64,000 bases of DNA from Chitinophagaceae bacterium. GTDB taxonomy: Bacteria; Bacteroidota; Bacteroidia; Chitinophagales; Chitinophagaceae. The position numbers and the translations under genes were made by a program. The stretch spans positions 291,300 through 355,299 of the forward strand of contig JAFKGR010000007.1 in assembly GCA_017307735.1 (NCBI GenBank). Direction: 5' to 3'. How positions within the stretch are numbered: position 1 is the first letter of the stretch; every line of letters begins with the position of its first letter. Below the pieces are notes generated by a model. That model searched no databases. It saw only the letters and a list, made by a program, of their open reading frames with translations, and was not told the DNA's origin. Shown here one piece after another: positions 18,023 through 26,525 of this stretch.

Positions 18023-18820
18023 TCAGTGAAGATGCTTCGCAAAAAACAAAATCGAATCCTTCACATGTTTCTCCCAATAAGTCCATTCATGCCCGCCGGG
18101 AAATTCATTAAATACATGGGCAATACCTGCTTTGCATAGTTGTTCATGTAATTTTTTATTGGCTTTATAGAGCGGGTCATTTGTGCCGCAATCAAATCTG
18201 AAAGAGCGAATAAAATTTTTATTGGCAGCTATAGTTTCAAAGACATCATTTTCTTTTTTGTCTTTCTGCAGATAATGTTTCAAAGGTTCTTCTGTAAAAA
18301 GTTTCATCTGCTGAAGATGCGTAATGGATGAATGTCCTGAAAATGCAGTGAAACGCTGATGATATTTCGCGCCTATTTTGAAAGCCCCGAATCCACCCAT
18401 CGATAATCCGGTGATAAAAAAGTTTGAATAGGCTGTTACTCCTTTCACTTTTTGCAAAACCAGTTCCGGTATATCTTCGGCAATCCATTTTTCAAAATCA
18501 TATCCGTCATGGGGAACATATCCAGACCCATCACCCCACAAACCATCCGAAGGAAAAACGGAAATGAAACCCGGAATCTTTTTCTCTTTTTCCAGTTTTC
18601 TCATGGTCTGATGCACACCTCCGCTAAGAGGCCAGCTCCAGGCGCTGCCATATACTCCGTGAAGGAAAATAATGACAGGCATATCTTTTTGTGCCGTCAA
18701 AGATTTACTGACAATGATATCTCCGCGGCCTTTCAGATTTTCTGATTTAGCTGTGATAAATTCCAATCCTTGCGGACTGAATTTTGGATTGGAAATTTCT
18801 ATGGTTCTGAATTTTTTCAT
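18023..18820 (-). CDS. Esterase D-family alpha/beta hydrolase (S-formylthiol hydrolase-like)
   Basis: A 265-residue cytoplasmic esterase of family PF00756. The nucleophile Ser is in GLSMGGFGAF, a catalytic Asp candidate is in CGTNDPLY and the His is in FPGGHEWTYW. An oxyanion-hole motif HGVYGS is near residue 54. The family includes S-formylglutathione hydrolase, which acts immediately after class III alcohol dehydrogenase in formaldehyde oxidation, as well as acetylxylan and feruloyl esterases. Its start overlaps the stop of the preceding alcohol dehydrogenase gene by 4 bp, indicating translational coupling, which favours the formaldehyde role over glycan deacylation; the absence of a signal peptide agrees. 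Inference from context; not proven. Confidence 0.85.
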   Translation of the reverse strand: MKKFRTIEISNPKFSPQGLEFITAKSENLKGRGDIIVSKSLTAQKDMPVIIFLHGVYGSAWSWPLSGGVHQTMRKLEKEKKIPGFISVFPSDGLWGDGSGYVPHDGYDFEKWIAEDIPELVLQKVKGVTAYSNFFITGLSMGGFGAFKIGAKYHQRFTAFSGHSSITHLQQMKLFTEEPLKHYLQKDKKENDVFETIAANKNFIRSFRFDCGTNDPLYKANKKLHEQLCKAGIAHVFNEFPGGHEWTYWEKHVKDSILFFAKHLH

Positions 18821-19932
18821 TTGAATACGATAACACCTTTGGCATTTTTTCCGGAAAGCATATCCTCAAAGGCTTTGTTCAGTTTTGTCAATGGATAAGT
18901 TTTTGTGACAAGTTCATCGAGAAATAATTTCTTGTGCTCATAATAATCTATGATTTTAGAGAAATCTATTTGAGGACGGCACTTCCCATACAATGGATTC
19001 AAATAAATTTTATCCCATTCAAATAACTGCATGTCGAAAGTGATTTTCTGTTCGATGCCGCTGACCTGGATTCCCATTCCTCCGTGACGAATCAATCGCA
19101 ACGGAGCTTCCCCCAACGTTGGCCGGGCTGTGCATTCGAAAGCGTAATCTGCACCTCTGCCATTCGTCAATGATTTTACCTCATCAACCGTATGTGCCAG
19201 TTCATTGTCTCCTGTTTTTGCGAGCAATGTGTGAGTAGCTCCCATTTTCGTAGCCATCGCCAGGCTTGTTTCTCTTGTATCAATGCCAATGATGGGATTG
19301 GCTCCTGCAATGCGTGCGCCCTGAATAACATTTAGTCCTACACCCCCGCAACCGAGTACGACAACTGATTTGGAAGGTTGCACCCTGGCTGCATTGATGA
19401 CTGACCCAAAACCGGTCATCACACCACAACCCACGATTGAAGCTGATGGGAAAGGAATGGTTTTGGAAATGGAAACGACGGCTGCACTTTTTACCAAAGT
19501 GTATTCCGATAATGTTCCAATATTGAAAGATCGTGCGATGGGTTTTCCTTTGTAAAGTGTCCCGTTGCGGTGAGCATGACCTTTGCCAAATCCACGATTA
19601 CCGGCCAATACAAAAGAATTGTTTTCACACAGGTGTTCATTTCCCGATACACATTGAAAGCAATGACCACACGGAACGGCCCAATTCAAAATCACATGAT
19701 CGCCCTCTTTGACATGCTTAACTTTCTTTCCGGCCTTAATAACAATCCCTGCTCCTTCATGGCCCATGACGAGATTTTGTTTCCAACTCATAGAATCGTA
19801 ATCCGTATGGCAGAGGCCTGCAGCTTTTATAGCCACGAGTACTTCATCAGATTTGGGATCATCTACTGAAACTTCATCGATGACAAACTTTTCGTTGCCC
19901 GTTGTGATAGCAGCTAAAGAACGTGTAACCAT
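18817..19932 (-). CDS. Zinc-dependent class III-like alcohol dehydrogenase
   Basis: A 371-residue medium-chain dehydrogenase. Catalytic zinc residues are C41 (CHTD), H58-E59 (MGHEGAG); structural zinc Cys are C88, C91, C94 and C102 (spacing C-x2-C-x2-C-x7-C). The Rossmann motif is GCGGVGLNVI, followed by Asp of GIDTRE, which suggests NAD. The blocks GDHVILNW and GCGVMTGFGSVINAA resemble thiol-dependent formaldehyde dehydrogenases (glutathione- or mycothiol-dependent). Together with the overlapping esterase, this looks like a formaldehyde dehydrogenase/formylthiol hydrolase pair; bacillithiol would be the likely cofactor since bshC is in the window. It lies 5 bp downstream of the dioxygenase gene. 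Alternative: oxidation of another primary alcohol. Confidence 0.88.
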   Translation of the reverse strand: MVTRSLAAITTGNEKFVIDEVSVDDPKSDEVLVAIKAAGLCHTDYDSMSWKQNLVMGHEGAGIVIKAGKKVKHVKEGDHVILNWAVPCGHCFQCVSGNEHLCENNSFVLAGNRGFGKGHAHRNGTLYKGKPIARSFNIGTLSEYTLVKSAAVVSISKTIPFPSASIVGCGVMTGFGSVINAARVQPSKSVVVLGCGGVGLNVIQGARIAGANPIIGIDTRETSLAMATKMGATHTLLAKTGDNELAHTVDEVKSLTNGRGADYAFECTARPTLGEAPLRLIRHGGMGIQVSGIEQKITFDMQLFEWDKIYLNPLYGKCRPQIDFSKIIDYYEHKKLFLDELVTKTYPLTKLNKAFEDMLSGKNAKGVIVFK

Positions 19933-19937
19933 TATTG

Positions 19938-20759
19938 TTATAACAATTGAGGATTGAGTTCAGAATCGATCAGACTGCCAACAGGTTTATTCATCAGCCA
20001 TTTTTCGCGGTCGGCAACCTGCCACTTGTTTTTTGGTTCCGTAACTTTTGCTTCATCTGCAAGATAGATGATGGTCATTACCTCGCGGCGGGTTTCTGAG
20101 TTATTTCCCGGTGCATTGTGAATGGTGTATCCATAATGCCACGTTGCATCTCCGGCTTTCATTTCCTCGGCACGTGATATCTCATATCCCTTATCGGAAA
20201 CGTATTTGGTAAAAACGCTTTCCGATTCATCCGAAATTTCGGTGTTGAAAACAAGCCCGTCGTGCTGGGATTTCGATGCAAAAGTCAGCATACCCATCTC
20301 CACATTGATGTCCACAAGCGGCATCCACATTGTAACAGTATTTGTTGTATCAATCGGCCAATAATACTGATCCTGGTGCCATGGCGTATGCCCGCCGCCG
20401 GCTTCTTTGAACAAAGCCTGATCGTGATAAAGACGAACATTTTTTACGCCGAGCAAATCGGCAGCAACTTTGGCCATCCTTTTTGCAAGAACAAATTTTC
20501 GCACCTGCACATCGTTGCGCCATAGATTCATAATCTGAAGAAAGGCCTTGCCATAGGTATCGCGGTCGGCAAGTTTTCTTTTTTCCGTATTGTAGGTATC
20601 GGCTGCTGCCACAATTACCTGGCGATATTGCGCTGCTTCTTCTGGTGAAAGCAGGTGTCGGGTTAAAGTGTGTCCATTCTTTCGAAAGTTTGTAATTGTT
20701 TCTTCCGGCAACTGAATAGTATTGTTTAAATCGGGAAGCGAGTGGGATTCTGTTGACAT
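19938..20759 (-). CDS. Phytanoyl-CoA dioxygenase (PhyH) family Fe(II)/2-oxoglutarate oxygenase
   Basis: A 273-residue non-heme iron dioxygenase that hydroxylates or oxidatively demethylates a small molecule using 2-oxoglutarate and O2. The iron triad is H128-x-D130 (WHQDQYYW) and H214 (YTIHNAPGN); the 2-oxoglutarate-binding Arg is in ETRREVMT (R224/R225). There is no signal peptide, so it acts in the cytoplasm. It is the third gene of the operon, between the GH31 gene (28 bp upstream) and the alcohol dehydrogenase (5 bp downstream). The family covers ectoine hydroxylase, phytanoyl-CoA hydroxylase and halogenases; the substrate here is unknown, but the neighbours suggest a product that yields formaldehyde or an alcohol. 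Confidence 0.9.
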   Translation of the reverse strand: MSTESHSLPDLNNTIQLPEETITNFRKNGHTLTRHLLSPEEAAQYRQVIVAAADTYNTEKRKLADRDTYGKAFLQIMNLWRNDVQVRKFVLAKRMAKVAADLLGVKNVRLYHDQALFKEAGGGHTPWHQDQYYWPIDTTNTVTMWMPLVDINVEMGMLTFASKSQHDGLVFNTEISDESESVFTKYVSDKGYEISRAEEMKAGDATWHYGYTIHNAPGNNSETRREVMTIIYLADEAKVTEPKNKWQVADREKWLMNKPVGSLIDSELNPQLL

Positions 20760-20787
20760 GGTTTGAAGATTTTAGTGGTGAATAAAT

Positions 20788-23106
20788 TTAAAATTTAAAA
20801 GTTTTAAAATCCGTTAAGGTATTGTTTTGTTGTACCCGTGATGTCTGCTGCCATTGATTTTTCTCCTTGTGAAATTTTAAATTGATTTCATTTTTCATCC
20901 CGGGAGAAAAGAGTGAACCGTTGGCTTCCTCGGAACCGTCAGAACAAATGAGCCAATGTATTTTACTCCAATTGAGTTCGGTAGTTGAATAAATTTTTTG
21001 TGTGTATGGAATAGCGGCACCAAAACGCAGAAGCAAAACTCCCTGCAGTTCATCTGACTTTATCTGATGCCATTGGCTTCCTGAATAAATTTTATTTGAT
21101 TCAATGTTGATCCATTTCCCTTCAGGCAAATAAACTTTTCTTTCTTTCCTGCCGGTTTCCATTAACGGCGCGACCAGTAAATCATTTCCCAACATGTACT
21201 CATCTTCAATAAACCAGGAAGTGGAATCATTGGGATAATTAAAAAATAATGTCCTCAACAGTGGCCATCCGTTCTTGCAACTCAAATAAGATTGCGTGAA
21301 GATGTAAGGAATGAACATATATTTCAGCTCAGCTATTTTTCTGAAACTTTTTTGAAATGACTTGCTATAATTCCAGGGTTCGCGAGGTGGAAAACCGTGT
21401 ATGCGGCTATGCGAACTCATCAATCCGAAGAAAGCCCAACGTCCGTACAATTCCTCCATAGGGCTTCCGCTGAAACCTCCGATGTCATGGCTCCAAAAAG
21501 AAAACCCGCTTAAACCAAATGACAAACCACCTCTCAAAGTGCCCGCCATTCCTGCATCAGAGACTTCTGCATCTCCTCCCCAATGCACAGGATATCTTTG
21601 GCTGCCTGCCCACGCACTTCGCGCCCAGATAATTTGTTCACCGGTTTCTTTGGCTGTGATTTCACTTACAATTTTGTTGTATCGCAACGGATATAAATTG
21701 TGTTCGAAAAATCCTGTGGCACCTGAACAAAACAAACCATGTAATGGAGTGGCCTCGCCAAAATCAGCTTTGATGACCGATGCGCCCATTCGCAACAGAT
21801 TTTTCAGTTTATCTGAATACCACCTGATGGTTTTTTCATTGGTAAAATCAAGGATAGCATCTTCAGTGGGAATATGTCCCGCTGCATTTTTGATGTAAAG
21901 TTGTTTTTCTACAATTTCATCAAACAACGGATTGTGAGGTGTGAAATAAGGAATCTGCCAAAGAGAAGTTTTGAATCCATGATTTTTTAAAAACTTCATC
22001 ATCTCTTCCGGATGCGGAAAAGTTTTTTTGTTGAATTTAAAATCGCAATTGATTCCCTTTTCAAACCATCCTGAATCGATGTGTATCACGTCGCACGGAA
22101 ATTTGTTTTTTCTCAAACCCATGGCTACTTCTTTCACCTGTTTTTCGGAATTAAAACTGATGGTGCCCATCCACATTCCGAATGACCAGAGAGGCGGGAG
22201 TGGACTTCTTCCGGTTAATGCCGAGTATTCTGAGAGGATTTCTTTGGGTGTGCCAAAAAAGAAAAACAAATCGAGTTCTTCGTCTCCGCTGTAAAGTGTG
22301 GAAGTGCTGTCGTGTGTTTGTCCAAAATCAAATGTCAGCGGCGCGGATGTATGTACAAACATGCCGTAACCTCTGCTGCTCATAAAAAAGGGAATGGGTT
22401 TGTACATCTGCGTGGATGCCGTGCTTTGGGTATCGGTGGTAAATAAAACCAGTTTCTGTCCGCGCTTGTTTAGTCTTGTAAAAGATTCACCGCAACCAAA
22501 TATTTTTTCATCCGGTGAAAGCGAAAATGAGGCAGCAACATTCCTTGAGTAATCATCGGAATTTTTTATGAAACTGAAAGGCATTGCTTTGGAATGCATG
22601 GCTTTCAAAGCGTGGGTTGATTGTGTGGATGTAAGTAATTCCTGATTCTTGTTTAAGAATTGAATTGATAAAATTTGTTTGTTGAAAACTACTGAGCCGG
22701 ATTTATTTTGGTAAACAACTTCCTTTTTAGTTGATTGGGTGTTCCATGTTTTTCCTTTCTTAACCGGTTTCACCAACATCAAAGAATCTTTTTCCGGATA
22801 ATGAACAGAAGAAGTTTTCATTCGAAGCCGGATGGTCTTTTGAGAAATGAATGATATTTCAAAATCACATTGCGGATGCACATCATAATCCTGGAGAGGC
22901 GCAGATTTGTCATTCTGCAATTCCAGGTGCTTGTCTATTTTGTTGAAAAACCAGTCGGGTTTATAACGGTGAAATTGCCATTCAATTTTTCCTTTTCCGG
23001 TTCCTTCATCGAACTCTGTAATTTTTCCGGGAAGGAAAAATTCATTTTCCATTCTCTGAAAATGTTCACTGATATCAAACGGATTATTTAAGAGATATGT
23101 TTTCAA
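20788..23106 (-). CDS. Glycoside hydrolase family 31 (YicI-like alpha-xylosidase/alpha-glucosidase)
   Basis: A 772-residue GH31 enzyme. The catalytic nucleophile is D448 in VIKADFGEATPLHG and the acid/base D512 in HWGGDAEVS. The blocks IHIDSGWFEKG, NCDFKFNKKTFPHPEEMM and LWQIPYFTP follow the pattern of YicI alpha-xylosidase. The order is an N-terminal beta domain (1-300), catalytic barrel (300-610) and C-terminal beta domains. No signal peptide is seen, so it would act on sugars inside the cell, although GH13 upstream is exported. It starts 4 bp after the GH13 stop, so the two are cotranscribed. Substrate could be an alpha-xyloside, alpha-glucoside or a modified form. Confidence 0.92.
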   Translation of the reverse strand: MKTYLLNNPFDISEHFQRMENEFFLPGKITEFDEGTGKGKIEWQFHRYKPDWFFNKIDKHLELQNDKSAPLQDYDVHPQCDFEISFISQKTIRLRMKTSSVHYPEKDSLMLVKPVKKGKTWNTQSTKKEVVYQNKSGSVVFNKQILSIQFLNKNQELLTSTQSTHALKAMHSKAMPFSFIKNSDDYSRNVAASFSLSPDEKIFGCGESFTRLNKRGQKLVLFTTDTQSTASTQMYKPIPFFMSSRGYGMFVHTSAPLTFDFGQTHDSTSTLYSGDEELDLFFFFGTPKEILSEYSALTGRSPLPPLWSFGMWMGTISFNSEKQVKEVAMGLRKNKFPCDVIHIDSGWFEKGINCDFKFNKKTFPHPEEMMKFLKNHGFKTSLWQIPYFTPHNPLFDEIVEKQLYIKNAAGHIPTEDAILDFTNEKTIRWYSDKLKNLLRMGASVIKADFGEATPLHGLFCSGATGFFEHNLYPLRYNKIVSEITAKETGEQIIWARSAWAGSQRYPVHWGGDAEVSDAGMAGTLRGGLSFGLSGFSFWSHDIGGFSGSPMEELYGRWAFFGLMSSHSRIHGFPPREPWNYSKSFQKSFRKIAELKYMFIPYIFTQSYLSCKNGWPLLRTLFFNYPNDSTSWFIEDEYMLGNDLLVAPLMETGRKERKVYLPEGKWINIESNKIYSGSQWHQIKSDELQGVLLLRFGAAIPYTQKIYSTTELNWSKIHWLICSDGSEEANGSLFSPGMKNEINLKFHKEKNQWQQTSRVQQNNTLTDFKTFKF

Positions 23107-23110
23107 AAGA

Positions 23111-24715
23111 TCAATTGTGTTTAAAGTTTTTCAATTCATAAACTACAAAACCATAAGGCGGAAGTTGAACGCCGGTGTTCTTTCGAGCCGAAGAAACATT
23201 TCCGTTTCCAAACAATTTTTTTATCTTTTTCTGATAAGAAACAGATTGCATGTCCAACTCAGCTTTTGCTGATTTTGAAGAGAAATTAACTGCGATTAAA
23301 TCTGCTTTATCATTAAGTATCCTGAGAAAAGTGAATACGCTATCGTTGTTATTTTTAATTCCATAATAAGTTCCCGAGCGAAGTGTTTCACGGCTTTCCC
23401 TGAAGAGAATGAGATTTCTATAAAAGCGCCAAAGTGAATTCGGGTCTGCTTTTTCTTCCTGAAGAGAAATGCCGTCATTGGGTTTGTCATTTGAATTTGT
23501 CCACCATGGACCCGTGTCCCTGTACCAGAAAGCCATTCCCTTTCCGGTGTCCGATTTGTACCATTCAAATGCTTCCCGTTCAGGAATTTCATTTCCATCG
23601 GTCATTCCCCATTCCATAGATTTTCCTCCGCCGTACATTCCCAATTCCTGTCCATAGTAAATAGAAGGAATTCCGCCGAGCAGAAGATTGAGCACTGCGC
23701 CCACTCTCAGTTTTCCCGGATTGTGATTGACCACAGAAGCAAATCTTGGCATATCATGATTCTCGATAAATACAATCTGATTTTTGCCGGTAGGCGTAAA
23801 TCTGAAAGTGGAATCACATACTGTCTCCAGTTTTTTTTTGTTCAGATTGCGGATTTCAAAAGCGATGCGGAACGCAAATACCCTGTCCACACCTGCTTCT
23901 TTCAAATAATCTATTCCAAACGAACTCCAGTTGGCTTGTTCAGCGATAAAAATAATTTTTGGATTTACTGATCTTACTTTTTGAATCAGTGGGCTCCAGA
24001 AGTTTTGAAAGAGGTGTGACCATCGGTTTTTGTTGTCGAGATTGTCCATCATGTGATCGAGCCGGAATCCATCCACACCATCGTTGAAGTTCCCGTCACC
24101 ATTGGGATCCACCCAATGTGAAAATAAACTGATGTTGTAATCCAAAACTTTTTTGCTGTTCATGTTGACAGTGGTCAGTTTTTTTGTGATGCCATTATAT
24201 CCGGTAAATTCATGAAGGTCATATACGATGGATGAAGGTTTCGTGTGTGCACTGTCGTCATAGGCAATAAAATCACTGTATGGAGAAGAGAGGTTGCCGT
24301 AAGAATCTTTGTACCACTCATGATCTTCGGTGACATATTGCGTTTCCATGTCCATGTAAATCTTCATACCTCTTCGGTGAACTTCCCTGACCAGGTTCAG
24401 ATAATCCTGCATTGTCCCGAAAGTGGAATCTATTTTTTCAAAATTATCCGCGAAGTAATTGTGGTAATACGGCGACTGGTAAAGTGGCAAAAGCAGGATA
24501 GATGTGGCACCGAGTTCTTGCAGATAACCCAGTTTTTCTCTAAGCCCGTTTAAATCACCATTCAAATCTCCATTGCTGTCGTAAAAACTGCGTTGCACCA
24601 CATGGTAAATAATTTCATGCGATGGTTTAAAATTATTGGAAGGGTGGTCCTGCCCGTTGACTGTATAAGTTGCGAGAATCAAAGCCGGCAACCATAAACT
24701 GAATTTGCTTTTCAT
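23111..24715 (-). CDS. Exported GH13-family alpha-amylase-like enzyme with altered region I
   Basis: A 534-residue alpha-glucan-active protein with signal peptide (to VNGQ, about residue 21). Catalytic residues of GH13 are present: D220 (GFRLDH), E259 (IFIAEQ) and D321 (ENHD); a calcium-type loop DPNGDGNFNDGVDG precedes D220. Region I, normally DxVxNH, reads MDMETQYV, so Asn-His become Q126-Y127, and the His usually four residues after the nucleophile is absent, suggesting unusual subsite -1 contacts. The ATG at 24715 is chosen because the signal peptide begins there; an in-frame codon upstream at 24865 would overlap the divergent regulator. First gene of the operon, divergent from the AraC-type regulator. 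Confidence 0.88.
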   Translation of the reverse strand: MKSKFSLWLPALILATYTVNGQDHPSNNFKPSHEIIYHVVQRSFYDSNGDLNGDLNGLREKLGYLQELGATSILLLPLYQSPYYHNYFADNFEKIDSTFGTMQDYLNLVREVHRRGMKIYMDMETQYVTEDHEWYKDSYGNLSSPYSDFIAYDDSAHTKPSSIVYDLHEFTGYNGITKKLTTVNMNSKKVLDYNISLFSHWVDPNGDGNFNDGVDGFRLDHMMDNLDNKNRWSHLFQNFWSPLIQKVRSVNPKIIFIAEQANWSSFGIDYLKEAGVDRVFAFRIAFEIRNLNKKKLETVCDSTFRFTPTGKNQIVFIENHDMPRFASVVNHNPGKLRVGAVLNLLLGGIPSIYYGQELGMYGGGKSMEWGMTDGNEIPEREAFEWYKSDTGKGMAFWYRDTGPWWTNSNDKPNDGISLQEEKADPNSLWRFYRNLILFRESRETLRSGTYYGIKNNNDSVFTFLRILNDKADLIAVNFSSKSAKAELDMQSVSYQKKIKKLFGNGNVSSARKNTGVQLPPYGFVVYELKNFKHN

Positions 24716-24725
24716 TTCATCCGGT

Positions 24726-24747
24726 AATTTGCCTGTACAAATTTGCC
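24726..24747. promoter_or_regulatory. Tandem AATTTGCC half-sites, possible regulator binding site
   Basis: Two identical AATTTGCC copies (24726-24733 and 24740-24747) with a 14-bp period lie in the 107-bp divergent region, just upstream of the GH13 start. AraC-family activators bind direct repeats, so this could be the operator of the divergent regulator; a transcribed-leader location is also possible. Confidence 0.3.
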
Positions 24748-24806
24748 GAAATGCAATGACCGAACCTTCTACTCTGTTGATTATTTTATATACTATATTT
24801 ACCCGA

Positions 24807-24812
24807 AGGAGG
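24807..24812 (+). promoter_or_regulatory. Strong Shine-Dalgarno AGGAGG before a TTG start
   Basis: AGGAGG ends 10 nt before the TTG at 24823. Such full Shine-Dalgarno matches are unusual in Bacteroidota and support the TTG as the genuine start of the regulator gene. Confidence 0.6.
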
Positions 24813-24822
24813 AAATCAGACG

Positions 24823-25683
24823 TTGAAACCGCTTTTGGAAAATATTGAAACAGGCGACGATTCATCTATCAAAGTGAAATCATACACGCAGAGTCTGATT
24901 GATGTGCCATTGCATTATCATCCAGAACATGAAATTGTTTTTATCAGAAAAGGAAAAGGAAAATTATTTCTTGCAGATACAGAAGAAGAGTTCCAGACAG
25001 GTCAATTATTTTTTATCAAAGGAAATATTCCGCATCTCTTTGAAGATGATGGGATGATTACCGGAAAAAAGAATATTTCCAAAGTAACTGTGGTGCAGTA
25101 CAGGCAAAATCTTTTTGAAAAATTGTATAACATTCCTGAGTTTTTTGCACTCAAAGAACTTGAAACAGCTTTGGGATATGGATTTAAAATGAAAATGACA
25201 AAAAAAGTACAGGATATGATGGATGGTATGGAGAAGAAATCCGGGCTGCCAAAATTCAATACTCTGTTATCTGTTCTGAATGAAATTGTGCAGGATAAAA
25301 ATAAATCTGTGCTGGGTCATTTTGCTACAAGATCAGATCCAATCCAAATTTCCTATTTGAGAATTCAGAAGATGCACAACTTTCTTTCCGGATATTTTTC
25401 ACGGGATATTAGTATTGACGAGGTCGCAAATGTCCTCCATCTTTGCAAGACCGGATTCTGCCGTTTTGTGAAAAGAGAAACGGGAAAAACATTCAGTGAA
25501 CATCTGAATCAATACCGCATCCAACATGCATGCACACTGTTGCGGCAGTCTCCGGATAATGTGATGGAAATTTGTTATGCATGTGGATACAACAATCCAG
25601 CTTATTTTTTCAGGCAATTTAAAAAGCTGAAAAGGCAATCACCTATGGAATACAGAAAGTCGTTTGAACCGGTAAATTCGTAA
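24823..25683 (+). CDS. AraC-family transcriptional regulator
   Basis: A 286-residue regulator with an N-terminal cupin sensing domain (about 20-100: LHYHPEHEIVFIRKGKGKL and GQLFFIKGNIPHLF) and a C-terminal double helix-turn-helix (about 185-280: ISIDEVANVLHLCKTGFCRFV, then VMEICYACGYNNPAYFFRQFKK and SPMEYRKS). Such proteins bind a sugar or related ligand and activate catabolic genes. It is transcribed divergently from the GH13-to-oxidase operon and is the best candidate for its regulator. Start TTG at 24823 is supported by an AGGAGG at 24807-24812. Terminal helix signature is complete. Confidence 0.92.
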   Translation: MKPLLENIETGDDSSIKVKSYTQSLIDVPLHYHPEHEIVFIRKGKGKLFLADTEEEFQTGQLFFIKGNIPHLFEDDGMITGKKNISKVTVVQYRQNLFEKLYNIPEFFALKELETALGYGFKMKMTKKVQDMMDGMEKKSGLPKFNTLLSVLNEIVQDKNKSVLGHFATRSDPIQISYLRIQKMHNFLSGYFSRDISIDEVANVLHLCKTGFCRFVKRETGKTFSEHLNQYRIQHACTLLRQSPDNVMEICYACGYNNPAYFFRQFKKLKRQSPMEYRKSFEPVNS

Positions 25684-25809
25684 TGAATTGTGAAGGATTT
25701 TTATTTTTCCTTATTGTGTAACATTTATTCCCAAACAAACCGGCATCTGATGGTAAGTTTGCATCTTGAAATACTTTAAAAACAATATTTACAACAACAC
25801 AAAATTGAA

Positions 25810-26205
25810 ATGAATATGGAAGCAACCATGAATGCCATCCACATAACAAAAGAAGATTTTTTGAACAAAGTCTTTAATTATGAAAAAAATCCGGAAGCCT
25901 GGAAGTACGAAGGCGACAAGCCTTGTATTGTGGATTTTTATGCCGATTGGTGTGGTCCTTGCAAATCTGTCGCTCCGGTTCTGGAAGAGCTGGCGGGTGA
26001 ATACAAAGACAAAATGTATGTATATAAAGTGGATACTGATGCAGAGCAGGAATTGGCGGGAGCCTTTGGGATCACAAGTATTCCGACGTTATTGTTTTGC
26101 CCGATGAACGAAGAACCTCAGCAGGCAATGGGAGCGCTTCCCAAGGCCACATTGAAAAAAGTGATTCATGAAGTATTATTAAAAGACGAAAAAGCCGAAG
26201 GTTAG
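25810..26205 (+). CDS. Thioredoxin
   Basis: A 131-residue thioredoxin with the active site WCGPCK in VDFYADWCGPCKSVAPVLEEL (near residue 50), the cis-Pro in TSIPTLLF and Asp in KVDTDAEQ. No signal peptide, so it is cytoplasmic. The N terminus is about 25 residues longer than minimal thioredoxins, with a helix FLNKVFNYEKNPEAW before the core. It stands alone, 126 bp after the AraC gene, and ends with a clear intrinsic terminator at 26232. It presumably keeps protein disulfides reduced. A second thioredoxin-like gene is at 43655. Confidence 0.93.
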   Translation: MNMEATMNAIHITKEDFLNKVFNYEKNPEAWKYEGDKPCIVDFYADWCGPCKSVAPVLEELAGEYKDKMYVYKVDTDAEQELAGAFGITSIPTLLFCPMNEEPQQAMGALPKATLKKVIHEVLLKDEKAEG

Positions 26206-26231
26206 AGGATAGTTTTGATTGATGATGGATA

Positions 26232-26266
26232 AAAAAGCACGAATACAGGGTTCGTGCTTTTTTTGT
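26232..26266 (+). terminator. Intrinsic terminator after thioredoxin
   Basis: Stem AAAAAGCACGAA / TTCGTGCTTTTT with a 7-nt loop (TACAGGG), followed by a T run. Strong match to a Rho-independent terminator. Confidence 0.85.
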
Positions 26267-26525
26267 CTGGTAAAGTTTTTACAAGTTGTGGTCGAAAGTT
26301 CCGAATAAGTTTTCTTTAATAACCAGGTTTTTTGCATTTATCTTGAATAACCTTAGTAGAAAAATTACCCCAATGATTCCACCTTATTACCTTCTCTGAT
26401 GAAGCGCTTTCTCATCATTGGGTAAGTAAAGTAAAAGTAACATAAACTAACTTTTCTGCTAAGGTTTGAGACCTTCCGGCTTCACAAAATATTAATCAGG
26501 CAATTCATCACAAAGTCTGTAAAAT
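26267..26525. other. Gene-free stretch with one large stem-loop
   Basis: No coding region recognised. It holds an inverted repeat with arms CCCAATGAT (26369-26377) and ATCATTGGG (26414-26422), extendable to about 12 bp with one bulged C (26365-26425). The loop is 36 nt and itself contains an imperfect GATGA/TCATC pairing. Role unknown. Confidence 0.45.

Noticed and set aside
24716..24865. Longer N-terminus for the GH13 gene starting near 24865
   Set aside because: It would run into the AraC regulator gene and precede the clear signal peptide that starts at 24715.
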